Assembly (NCBI RefSeq): GCF_001865015.1
Contig: NZ_MJGV01000068.1
Span: forward strand, 1 to 64,000
Direction: 5' to 3'
Length of the DNA: 64,000 nt
Source: Curtobacterium sp. MMLR14_010
Lineage (GTDB): Bacteria; Actinomycetota; Actinomycetes; Actinomycetales; Microbacteriaceae
Shown here: piece after piece, positions 54,149-61,784 of the stretch
Layout: every line of letters starts with the position of its first letter
Numbering within the stretch: the first letter of the stretch is position 1
The notes under the pieces: generated by a model
Seen by the model: the letters and a program-made list of their open reading frames with translations, nothing else
Databases searched by the model: none
Told to the model about the DNA's origin: nothing
Program-made: the position numbers and the translations under genes

Positions 54149-54339
54149 GGGGTTCCGTTCGGGTCGGGTTCGCGGAATGCCCTGAACGTACCGGTCCCCC
54201 GAAGTGCGGACACGAGCCTCGTCCACTTCGCCCGCCCCCAGAACGAGGGTGTGTCGGCGGTCTCGGGGCAGGGCCCTGCGGCAGCGGGGAGGCCCCCGGT
54301 TGGACCCCGGCCGTCAGCGCGCTTGGCGTTGGGGCGTCA

Positions 54340-54625
54340 TGACAGCCGAAGACCGCACGACCGCGCCCTCCGACCAGCCGGACCCCGACCGCTGGAAGAC
54401 CCTGGTCATCCCGCCCGAGGACCTCGCCGTCACGCTCCGGGTCCTCGAGCAGCTGACCGAGATCGACGAGGCCCACCCCGACTTCGTCCGCGTGCGGCAC
54501 GCGACGGGGGCCGCCGACTGGATCGACGATGAGACCCGCGGGGTGGGCGGTGGCGGCACCCGAAGCAGTCGATGGACTGGTACAACGGCGTCAAGCGGGC
54601 CTACGCCGAGCTCCCCGCTGGATGA
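54340..54625 (+). pseudogene. mosaic pseudogene made from MFS, SDR and unknown gene fragments
   Basis: Three parts are fused. 54340-54410 matches the 5' end of the MFS gene at 59729 (MTAEDRTT, then SDQPDPDRWKTLVI). It joins at a shared CATC to 54407-54550, which matches 58247-58487 of the SDR gene with one mismatch in the first 101 bp and an in-frame 96-bp deletion between two GCGACGG repeats. The third part reads MDWYNGVKRAYAELPAG and stop (TGA 54623-54625), the tail of an unidentified gene in another frame. It is not a functional gene. Confidence 0.75.
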
Positions 54626-54718
54626 CGGGCGGTCGGTCCTGCCACCTCGTCGGCGGCCGGCCGTTCCTGGTCTCGTCGAACGCGTGGTTCCGCGGTCGAG
54701 GAACGGTGCGCGGCACCG

Positions 54719-56179
54719 TCACATCCGCAGGCCTACGACGGTCCGGGCGATCAACAGGACCAGCAACCCGATGACGAGGTGGACAGCGCTGGTGAGCGCT
54801 GCGTCCGGATCCGCGATCCAGGAGCTGAGCCACAGGACAGCGGCCTCGAGCGCCAAGGTGACGAGGGACGTCGCAACGGCCGCAGTCGGGGCGGCGTCGT
54901 CGTACGGCAGCAGCACACCGGCCAGGTACGCGATTGCGCTGAGCATCGCGAACAGTGTCATCGCCGACGCGACGGTGACCGTCACCGACGTCGCAGTTCC
55001 GGGTGCCGCCAGGGCGACCGCTGTCGACGTGGCGAGCGCGAGCACCGCCCCGGGGACCAGGACCCCGAGGTACTGCTCGAGGACGATCCGCATCGGTCGC
55101 GTGCCCGAGAGTCGCCGGACCCAGGAAGTCGGTGCGGAGCGCCCGAACGCGGTCTCCGCGTTGGCGGAGAACAGCATCGCGCTGATGGAGATCGCGATCG
55201 GTGGTGGGACCATCCCACTCCGGGTTCCGAGCAGGAGCTGGACGGCCAGGACGGTCGCGGCAGCGGTCGTCGTCTGCCCCACGGGATGACGGAGCAGCAG
55301 GAGCGTCTCGCGAGCCACCCCGTTGATGAGTCGACCCGGACTGCCGATGATGCGGAGACCGAACAGCTTCGGGTGGTGCGGGAACGCTCCGCCGTCCCGA
55401 TCCAGCAGCTTCCCGATCAGCACGGCTGTGACCGCCACGACCGCGAGGAGCGTCGCTCGGACCGCGGTCGACGCGTCCAGTCTGTCGACGTCAGCATCCC
55501 AGAGGTGCAGAACGACGGACCCGACCAGGCTGGACCGGCCGTGCGTCGTGGCGTTCAGCAGGTCACCCAGCGCGGCGCCGAACACCGAGAACGCGAGCAT
55601 GACGGACGTCAGCCGGGCCAGGACCACCGACCCGTTGGCGGCCCGGACGCCGGCGACGACGAACGTGGAGAGGGTCACTGCGGCGAGTCCGAGCGCGACC
55701 GCCGTCGTGGTCATCGTGATGAAGGTCGCAACCTGATGGTGCTGGTGGCTGGCGAAGAACCAGGTGGGTCCGACACCGGCGGCGGCGACGACGAGCGTGA
55801 CGGCGCCCAACAGCGGGGCGGACTCACCGACCGCCACGGCCGCCCGCGATGCCCCAGCGATCCGCGCTGCTGGTCGCGTCCTGGGGACTGCGGGGGTCAG
55901 CATGACGAGGCCGAGGGCGATGACCGGTGCGGTCATCAGCTGCGCGAACACCAGCGCAGAACGGGCTTGGCGCAGTCGGGGGAGGGCGGCGACGTCAGGA
56001 TCGAACGCCGCACTGAAGTGGGTGTCGTAGAACCGGAAGAGCAGGATGTTCATCGCGACGGTCAGCACGAGGGCGAGCGAGCCGACCACCGCCGCGGGAC
56101 CGTGCCCGCCGACCGAACGGACCACGTGCCGTCGAAGGACCAGTGCCGACGCGCGCGACACCGCGAGGGCGGGGATCAT
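54719..56179 (-). CDS. ABC-2-like transporter permease of peptide operon
   Basis: A 486-aa membrane protein with about 12 hydrophobic segments in two groups separated by a polar loop (KLLDRDGGAFPHHPKLFG). No family motif seen beyond the membrane pattern. It overlaps the ATPase gene by 4 bp and closes a five-gene operon running leftward from 58016. Likely exports or gives protection against the small peptide encoded first. Confidence 0.78.
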   Translation of the reverse strand: MIPALAVSRASALVLRRHVVRSVGGHGPAAVVGSLALVLTVAMNILLFRFYDTHFSAAFDPDVAALPRLRQARSALVFAQLMTAPVIALGLVMLTPAVPRTRPAARIAGASRAAVAVGESAPLLGAVTLVVAAAGVGPTWFFASHQHHQVATFITMTTTAVALGLAAVTLSTFVVAGVRAANGSVVLARLTSVMLAFSVFGAALGDLLNATTHGRSSLVGSVVLHLWDADVDRLDASTAVRATLLAVVAVTAVLIGKLLDRDGGAFPHHPKLFGLRIIGSPGRLINGVARETLLLLRHPVGQTTTAAATVLAVQLLLGTRSGMVPPPIAISISAMLFSANAETAFGRSAPTSWVRRLSGTRPMRIVLEQYLGVLVPGAVLALATSTAVALAAPGTATSVTVTVASAMTLFAMLSAIAYLAGVLLPYDDAAPTAAVATSLVTLALEAAVLWLSSWIADPDAALTSAVHLVIGLLVLLIARTVVGLRM

Positions 56180-56952
56180 CTCGTGTCCACCGGTCGCGCC
56201 AGGTCGTCGAGGCCGGCGAAGAAGTCGTCCGCAGCCCGTCCGGCCTCGGCTGCAAGACCCGTCATGGCCAAGAAGCTCGTCTCGAGGGTCCCGTCGGCAG
56301 CTTCGCCGCGGATGCTCGCGAGGTCCCCGCTCGCGCGGAGACGCCCGTGCTCGAGGACGAGCACGCGGTCACAGAGCTGATCCGCGACCATCAGGTCGTG
56401 CGTGGACAGGAGGACCGCGTTCCCCCGCGCCGCGTACCGCCGGAGCAACTGCTTCATGATCGCGCTCGACTCGGGGTCCAACCCCCGGATCGGCTCGTCG
56501 AGCACCAACACGTTGGGGTCGTGCAGCAGCGCCGCGATGAGCTGCAGCTTGCGGCGCATGCCGTGGCTGTAGGTGTCGATCAGTGAATGTGCCGCGTCCG
56601 AGAGCCGCATACCGCGCAGCAGACGGTCCATCACGCGCTCCGGGACCGAGATGCGGCGCGCGCCCTGAACGAGGTCCAGGTACTCCATGCCGGTCAGCAG
56701 ATCAGCCATGGGGAGGTCGTCCGGACAGAAACCGATCGTCCGGAGACTCGCGGGCTCGCCCTTCCTGTCGAAGACGGACACGGTACCGGCGTCCACCGGG
56801 ATGAGGCCGTTGATCGCATGGAGGAGCGTGCTCTTCCCCGCTCCGTTCGGACCCAGGAGCGCCGTGATCGTGCCAGCCGGCACCGTCGCTGTCACCGAGT
56901 GGAGAACCGTCCGACGCCCGTAGCGCTTCGTGAGTTCATGGAGCTCGAGCAT
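56176..56952 (-). CDS. ABC transporter ATP-binding protein of peptide operon
   Basis: A 258-aa ATPase of the CcmA/drug-export type. Walker A is LLGPNGAGKSTLL, the signature is TYSHGMRRKL (variant of LSGGQ, as common in ABC-2 exporters), Walker B is VLVLDEPIRGLDP, and the H-loop is STHDLM. It overlaps the protease gene by 17 bp upstream. Confidence 0.92.
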   Translation of the reverse strand: MLELHELTKRYGRRTVLHSVTATVPAGTITALLGPNGAGKSTLLHAINGLIPVDAGTVSVFDRKGEPASLRTIGFCPDDLPMADLLTGMEYLDLVQGARRISVPERVMDRLLRGMRLSDAAHSLIDTYSHGMRRKLQLIAALLHDPNVLVLDEPIRGLDPESSAIMKQLLRRYAARGNAVLLSTHDLMVADQLCDRVLVLEHGRLRASGDLASIRGEAADGTLETSFLAMTGLAAEAGRAADDFFAGLDDLARPVDTR

Positions 56953-57457
56953 GGTCGTGTCCTTTCCAGAAGGCCCAGGCCTGCGTGCCGTCGTCCGCGC
57001 TGCGTCGCAAGCTCAGGAGGTGGACGCCGAAGAGGGCGACGAATGGGAACTGCAGGAGGAAGGCGCCACCCGGCGCCAGGAGGGGCAGCGCGCAGCAGAA
57101 CCCGGCGAGGGGCCCCGCGAGCGCAACGGCGGCGTCACCCTCGCGGTCCAGCGCCCAGCGGACGACCTGGCCTCCGCCCCAGCGACCGATGCCGAAGATC
57201 TCTGGAACCGCCGTCACTCGACGTGCCACCAGCGAGTAGGTCACCGCGTGTCCGAACTCGTGCGCCAGCATGCTCGCTGGCATGAGGACAGCAGCGGCGA
57301 GGAGATGGAGTGCGGTGCGACCACCATCGAGGCCGGCGGCGGCAGCGGCGAGGAGCGCGAGGGGCGCACTCGCGATGACCGACACCGACAGAGCGACCCG
57401 CCATGAGGCTTGGTGGGCCGCTCTGATCGCGACGCACCAGGCCTCACGCGGCATCAT
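56936..57457 (-). CDS. HEFGH-type integral membrane metalloprotease
   Basis: A 173-aa protein with four to five hydrophobic segments. The zinc motif HEFGH (in ASMLAHEFGHAVTYS) lies within a predicted membrane region, and LAGPLAGFCCALP recalls the second motif of site-2/M50 proteases. It is coupled by a 4-bp overlap to the gene upstream. Predicted to mature the small peptide at 57762-58016. Confidence 0.75.
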   Translation of the reverse strand: MMPREAWCVAIRAAHQASWRVALSVSVIASAPLALLAAAAAGLDGGRTALHLLAAAVLMPASMLAHEFGHAVTYSLVARRVTAVPEIFGIGRWGGGQVVRWALDREGDAAVALAGPLAGFCCALPLLAPGGAFLLQFPFVALFGVHLLSLRRSADDGTQAWAFWKGHDHARAP

Positions 57458-57765
57458 GCCTGAGCCGACGTCCCCGAGCGCTGGCGCTGGCGGTGGGAGA
57501 CGAGGCAGCCCAGCCCGGCGCCGGACGCGGCAAGGACCAGGGGCAGCACCAGGATGCCGGCCCCGGTCTGCGCCACGACGTCACCGCTCTCGGTCGTGGT
57601 CGACACGATGAGCGGGACCTCGACTCCGGCTTCCCCTGACAAGGCCTGTCCGAACGCCCACAGCCAGACGGCCGCGTCGACCGCGACACCGAGGACGAGC
57701 CCGCACAGTGCACCTGTGAGCACCGCTGCGAGTGCGGTGGTCTGAGCAGGAGCCCCTGATCTCAC
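57454..57765 (-). CDS. small two-helix membrane protein of peptide operon
   Basis: A 103-aa protein with two hydrophobic segments (AVLTGALCGLVLGVAVDAAVWLWAF, ILVLPLVLAASGAGLGCLVS). GTG 57765 overlaps the peptide gene's stop (GTGA). May serve as immunity or as a partner of the protease. Not recognised. Confidence 0.6.
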   Translation of the reverse strand: MRSGAPAQTTALAAVLTGALCGLVLGVAVDAAVWLWAFGQALSGEAGVEVPLIVSTTTESGDVVAQTGAGILVLPLVLAASGAGLGCLVSHRQRQRSGTSAQA

Positions 57766-58016
57766 AGCTTGTGGCACTTGAGCTTCACCTGCCAGGTGCT
57801 CAGCGTCACGACGGCGTCCAGGACGGCACCCTGCGCTGCGCACATGATGACCGCGCCGGCGACGACGGTCACGGCCAGGGCGAGCAGGACGACGATCGCG
57901 ACCACGATGATGACCGGGATGACGGCGTTCGAACGGGTCGTGGTGCGGGCGATGACCCAGGCTTCTCGCAGCGACAGGCCGCCGGTCGACGGGATGGTCA
58001 AAGCTGGACTACTCAT
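57762..58016 (-). CDS. candidate secreted/membrane peptide precursor
   Basis: An 84-aa protein. A polar N-terminal part (MSSPALTIPSTGGLSLREAW to about residue 30) could be a leader. A long hydrophobic segment VIPVIIVVAIVVLLALAV follows. The C-terminal 30 residues hold two cysteines (IMCAAQG and LKCHKL) that could form a disulfide. A strong ribosome site AAAGGAG is 5 bp upstream, and it is the first gene of an operon with a membrane protease and an ABC exporter. This is the layout of bacteriocin or peptide-signal loci. No known class matched. Confidence 0.55.
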   Translation of the reverse strand: MSSPALTIPSTGGLSLREAWVIARTTTRSNAVIPVIIVVAIVVLLALAVTVVAGAVIMCAAQGAVLDAVVTLSTWQVKLKCHKL

Positions 58017-58049
58017 GTTTCTCCTTTGAAATACAAACGGTCAGCACGA

Positions 58050-58078
58050 AGGTATCCAGCGGGTTCCGCCGTGGGCAA
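58050..58078 (-). promoter_or_regulatory. putative promoter of peptide operon
   Basis: On the minus strand: TTGCCC (58073-58078), a 17-bp spacer and ATACCT (58050-58055), 34 bp before the peptide start. Reasonable -35/-10 match. Confidence 0.45.
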
Positions 58079-58217
58079 CTCCAGAGTGTCCGCGTGTCGG
58101 AGGACCTCGTTGTCCCCAGAGCGCGATCTGCGTCTCGACCGCGCGGGACCGACCATGGGGTGACTCGTGGCGGCGCCCTCCAGTCCGTTCTTGGGTCAGC
58201 TCGCCGTAGAATCCCGT

Positions 58218-59684
58218 GTGACCTCCGAGCGCCTCGACCCCAGCAGCATCCCGCCCGAGGACCTCGCCGTCACGCTCCGGGTCCTCGAGCAGCTGACGGA
58301 GATCGACGAGGCCCACCCCGACTTCGTCCGCGTGCGGCACGCGACGGCGAAGATGTTCAAGGCCGTCAAGCGGGCGCACCGGCTCGAGAAGCGCGCGGTC
58401 ATCGCCGACGCCGATCGCCGCGTGATCGCCGCGACCGCGACGGGGGCCGCCGACCGGATCGACGACGAGACCCGCGGGGTGCCCATCAGCACCTCGACGG
58501 CAGCGGCCACCGCCGGCACCCTGCTGAAGGCACGCCCCTGCTACATGTGCAAGCAGCAGTACACGGTCGTCGACGCGTTCTACCACCAGCTGTGCCCGGC
58601 GTGCGCGGCGATGAGCCACGCCAAGCGCGACGCCCGGACCGACCTCACGGGCAAGCGCGCCCTGCTCACGGGCGGACGCGCGAAGATCGGCATGTACATC
58701 GCGCTCCGCCTGCTGCGCGACGGTGCCCACACCACCATCACGACGCGGTTCCCGCGCGACGCCGTGCGCCGGTTCACGAGCCTCCCCGACTCCGCCGACT
58801 GGATCTCGCGGCTGAAGGTCGTCGGCATCGACCTGCGCGACCCCGCCCAGGTCATCGGGCTCGCGGAGGACGTGGCCGCGTCCGGCCCGCTCGACATCCT
58901 GGTCAACAACGCCACGCAGACCGTGCGTCGGTCGCCCGGCGCCTACCAGCCCCTCGCCGACGCCGAACTCGCTCCGCTGCCGGACGGCCCGCTGCCCGAG
59001 CTGGTGACCTTCGGGCACACGAACGACCAGCACCCGCTGGCGCTCGCGCGGTCGGTCACGGCGCACCCCGTGCTCGCGGCCGCCGCCGCCCGGGCCGAGG
59101 AACTCACCGAGCAGGCCATGGCGCCGGGGTCGAGCTCGCTCGAACGCCTGGCCGGGGGCACCGCGATCGACGCCGGTGGTCTCGTCCCCGACCTGCACGA
59201 CGTGAACTCCTGGACGCAGCAGGTCGACGAGGTGGATCCGCTCGAGATGCTCGAGGTACAGCTCGCGAACACGACGGCACCGTTCATCCTGATCTCCAAG
59301 CTCCGCTCGGCGATGGCAGCGAGTGCAGCGCGCCGGACCTACGTCGTGAACGTGAGCGCCATGGAAGGGGTGTTCGGCCGCGCCTACAAGGGGCCGGGGC
59401 ACCCGCACACGAACATGGCCAAGGCCGCCGTGAACATGCTGACGCGGACGAGCGCACAGGAGATGTTCGAGACGGACCGCATCCTGATGACGAGCGTCGA
59501 CACCGGCTGGATCACGGACGAGCGGCCGCATCCGACGAAGGTGCGGCTCGCGGAGGAGGGCTTCCACGCACCCCTCGACCTCGTCGACGGCGCAGCGCGC
59601 GTGTACGACCCGATCGTGCGGGGCGAGGCCGGCGAGGACCTGTTCGGCGTCTTCCTGAAGGACTACCAACCCGGTTCGTGGTGA
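58218..59684 (+). CDS. SDR-fold oxidoreductase with N-terminal helical and zinc-ribbon domains
   Basis: A 488-aa protein. Residues 1-95 form a helical region (EDLAVTLRVLEQLTEID). Cys108-x2-Cys111 and Cys126-x2-Cys129 make a zinc ribbon. The Rossmann domain starts with TGKRALLTGGRAKIG (about 144-158). The SDR Ser is in NVSAMEG, but the Tyr of YxxxK is replaced: HTNMAKAAVN keeps only Lys. The combination is unusual, and the substrate is unknown. GTG 58218 has TAGAAT 5 bp upstream. Part of its 5' end was copied into the mosaic pseudogene at 54340. Confidence 0.8.
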   Translation: MTSERLDPSSIPPEDLAVTLRVLEQLTEIDEAHPDFVRVRHATAKMFKAVKRAHRLEKRAVIADADRRVIAATATGAADRIDDETRGVPISTSTAAATAGTLLKARPCYMCKQQYTVVDAFYHQLCPACAAMSHAKRDARTDLTGKRALLTGGRAKIGMYIALRLLRDGAHTTITTRFPRDAVRRFTSLPDSADWISRLKVVGIDLRDPAQVIGLAEDVAASGPLDILVNNATQTVRRSPGAYQPLADAELAPLPDGPLPELVTFGHTNDQHPLALARSVTAHPVLAAAAARAEELTEQAMAPGSSSLERLAGGTAIDAGGLVPDLHDVNSWTQQVDEVDPLEMLEVQLANTTAPFILISKLRSAMAASAARRTYVVNVSAMEGVFGRAYKGPGHPHTNMAKAAVNMLTRTSAQEMFETDRILMTSVDTGWITDERPHPTKVRLAEEGFHAPLDLVDGAARVYDPIVRGEAGEDLFGVFLKDYQPGSW

Positions 59685-59728
59685 TCCCGGCACCACGAGC
59701 AGGCGCGCGAGCCTAGCGTGGGATCGTC

Positions 59729-61201
59729 ATGACAGCTGAAGATCGCACAACTCCTGAGTCCGACGTGGCTCCCTCCGACCAGCCGGACCCGAACCGCTGG
59801 AAAGCCCTCGTCATCTGCCTGCTCGGCGGCGGGATCGTGCTCCTCGACGTCTCGATCGTGAACGTCGCGCTGCAGTCGATCTCGACCGGTCTCCCGGGCA
59901 CCTCACCCGAGGCCGTCCAGTGGATCCTGTCCGGGTACGCCCTGTCCTTCGGGCTGCTGCTCGTGCCCGGTGGACGACTCGGTGACGCCACCGGCCGACG
60001 CCGCATGTTCGTCATCGGCGTCGGGCTCTTCACCGTCGCGAGTGCCCTCTGCGGGTTCGCGCCGAACGGCCTCGTCCTGGTGATCGCCCGCCTGGTGCAG
60101 GGACTCGCGGGCGGTCTGCTCACCCCGCAGGTCACCGCGCTCATCCAGCAGCTGTTCCGCGGCAAGGAACGCGGCACCGCCTTCGGGCTCTTCGGCGCGA
60201 CGGTCGGCATCGCGACCGCGATCGGTCCGCTCATCGGCGGCCTGCTCATCACGGCGTTCGGCACCGAGAACGGGTGGCGGTTCGTCTTCTTCGTGAACCT
60301 GCCCGTCGGGCTGGTCACGATCCTCCTGGCCTTCCGCTACCTGCCGGCCATGACCAGCAGCGAGCGGAGCCGGAAGCACGACTTCGACCCCGTCGGCATC
60401 GCGCTGCTCGGTGCCGCGGTGGTCGCCCTGCTCCTGCCGTTCGTGCAGTCGTCGGAGTGGAAGGGCAACACGAAGTGGTGGCTCGTGGTCGTCGCCGTCG
60501 TGCTCGGCGCGCTCTTCGTCCTCTGGGAGCGGCGCTACGAGCGGACGAAGGAGCCCCTGATCGATCTCGGGCTCTTCCGCCGCCGGTCGTTCTCGCTCGG
60601 CGTCGGTCTCGCCACGCTCTACTTCGCCGGGTTCACCCCGCTGTTCTTCGTCCTGACGCTCGCGCTCCAGTCGGGACTGCACTACTCGGCGCTGATGGCC
60701 GGGTTGTCGTCGGTGCCGTTCGCGATCGGCTCCGGCATCGCCTCGACCATCGGCGGGCGGATCGTGCACCGCTTCGGCCGACAGCTCATCGTGATCGGGA
60801 CGATCCTCGTGCTCCTCGGGCTCGGCGCGGTCATCTGGGTGGTCGCGAACCACTACCGCTCCGACCTCGGTTGGTGGCTCGTCCTGCCGCTGCTCGTCGC
60901 CGGTGTCGGCTCCGGGCTGACCATCTCCCCGAACCAGACGCTCACGCTCTCCGAGGTGCCCGTCGAACAGGGCGGCTCCGCTGGCGGCCTCATCCAGGTG
61001 GGCGCTCGAGTCGGTTCCGCCGTGGGGATCGCCGCGGTCGGCAGCGTCTTCTACTCGATCCTGGCGAACTCGAACGGGGACTATGCGAAGGGCCTGCCGC
61101 TCGGGCTCGGTGTCTCGCTCGGGTTCGTCGCCGCTGCGCTGATCGCGGGGATCGTCGACGTGGTCGTCGGGAAGGCGCGGGGGACCGAAGCGACGGTCTG
61201 A
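59729..61201 (+). CDS. MFS transporter, EmrB/QacA (DHA2) type
   Basis: A 490-aa protein with 14 predicted helices. Typical features are LLGGGIVLLDVSIVNVALQSI in TM1, GRLGDATGRRRMFV in loop 2-3 and the TM5 motif GATVGIATAIGPLIGG. A likely multidrug exporter using the proton gradient. Starts MTAEDRTT at 59729, 44 bp after the SDR gene; probably one transcript. Confidence 0.92.
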   Translation: MTAEDRTTPESDVAPSDQPDPNRWKALVICLLGGGIVLLDVSIVNVALQSISTGLPGTSPEAVQWILSGYALSFGLLLVPGGRLGDATGRRRMFVIGVGLFTVASALCGFAPNGLVLVIARLVQGLAGGLLTPQVTALIQQLFRGKERGTAFGLFGATVGIATAIGPLIGGLLITAFGTENGWRFVFFVNLPVGLVTILLAFRYLPAMTSSERSRKHDFDPVGIALLGAAVVALLLPFVQSSEWKGNTKWWLVVVAVVLGALFVLWERRYERTKEPLIDLGLFRRRSFSLGVGLATLYFAGFTPLFFVLTLALQSGLHYSALMAGLSSVPFAIGSGIASTIGGRIVHRFGRQLIVIGTILVLLGLGAVIWVVANHYRSDLGWWLVLPLLVAGVGSGLTISPNQTLTLSEVPVEQGGSAGGLIQVGARVGSAVGIAAVGSVFYSILANSNGDYAKGLPLGLGVSLGFVAAALIAGIVDVVVGKARGTEATV

Positions 61202-61215
61202 GCGCCGGACCACGG

Positions 61216-61261
61216 ACGGACGGGAGGCTCGGTGCCAGCTGGCACCGAGCCTCCCGTCCGT
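61216..61261 (+). terminator. 46-bp perfect palindromic terminator
   Basis: 22-bp arms (61216-61237, 61240-61261) around GC, core GGAGGCTCGGTGCCA. Complete member of the window's terminator family. Confidence 0.85.
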
Positions 61262-61330
61262 CGTGGCGATCGGGATGGGACCATGGGCGGCCATTCGTCC
61301 TGGATTGGTGCGCTGTCGCCGTGGGTGTTG

Positions 61331-61336
61331 TACGTT
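61331..61336 (+). promoter_or_regulatory. putative -10 box (leaderless) of bacteriocin gene
   Basis: TACGTT ends 6 bp before ATG 61343. Confidence 0.4.
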
Positions 61337-61342
61337 CTCCGC

Positions 61343-61774
61343 ATGAGACACATCACATGGGAGCGGAGCAAGTGCGTCACCGTGGCACTCGGAGCCGCCC
61401 TGGTCGGCGCGCTCGCGTTGCCCGCGACGGCGTCGGCGTCGGCGTCAGGCGAGGGCGTCGTCGGCGACCAAGCGTCCGGAGGGTCTGCCGTGATCACCGG
61501 CGGCGAGGGGACGCGGGTCGTCGTGGACGACACGGCGAACGACGGGCGTCTGCGGACCACGCAGCGAGTCGGCGGCGGTGTGTGGATCTACGGCATCGGC
61601 GGCGGGAACTCGTACTCGTACTACGACCACAGCGGCAAGACGCACAAGTCGACGGCCTGCGCCGGCTTCGGGACGAGCTGCAGGAGTTCCGGGTGGGTGG
61701 CGAAGGGCACGCGCTCCGTCGCTCAGGTCCTGAGGACCGCGGGCGGCAACACCGCCTTCTGGGACACGAAGTAA
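61343..61774 (+). CDS. lactococcin 972 family bacteriocin
   Basis: A 143-aa precursor. A signal peptide (VTVALGAALVGALALPATASA) suggests Sec export and cleavage near residue 33. The C-terminal part has the lactococcin 972 pattern: GGGVWIYGIGGGNSYSYYDHSGKTHKSTA and late residues AKGTRSVAQVLRTAGGNTAFWD. Two cysteines (ACAGFGTSC) are present, unlike the cysteine-free founding member. Followed by the typical partner genes, so the locus is probably functional. The known family acts on lipid II in the septum. Confidence 0.88.
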   Translation: MRHITWERSKCVTVALGAALVGALALPATASASASGEGVVGDQASGGSAVITGGEGTRVVVDDTANDGRLRTTQRVGGGVWIYGIGGGNSYSYYDHSGKTHKSTACAGFGTSCRSSGWVAKGTRSVAQVLRTAGGNTAFWDTK

Positions 61775-61784
61775 CGGCACCCGA

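Noticed and set aside
54204-55289. Intact gene of about 360 codons starting in the mosaic region
   Set aside because: After the fused fragments the frame runs antisense to the ABC permease gene and has shadow-like composition.
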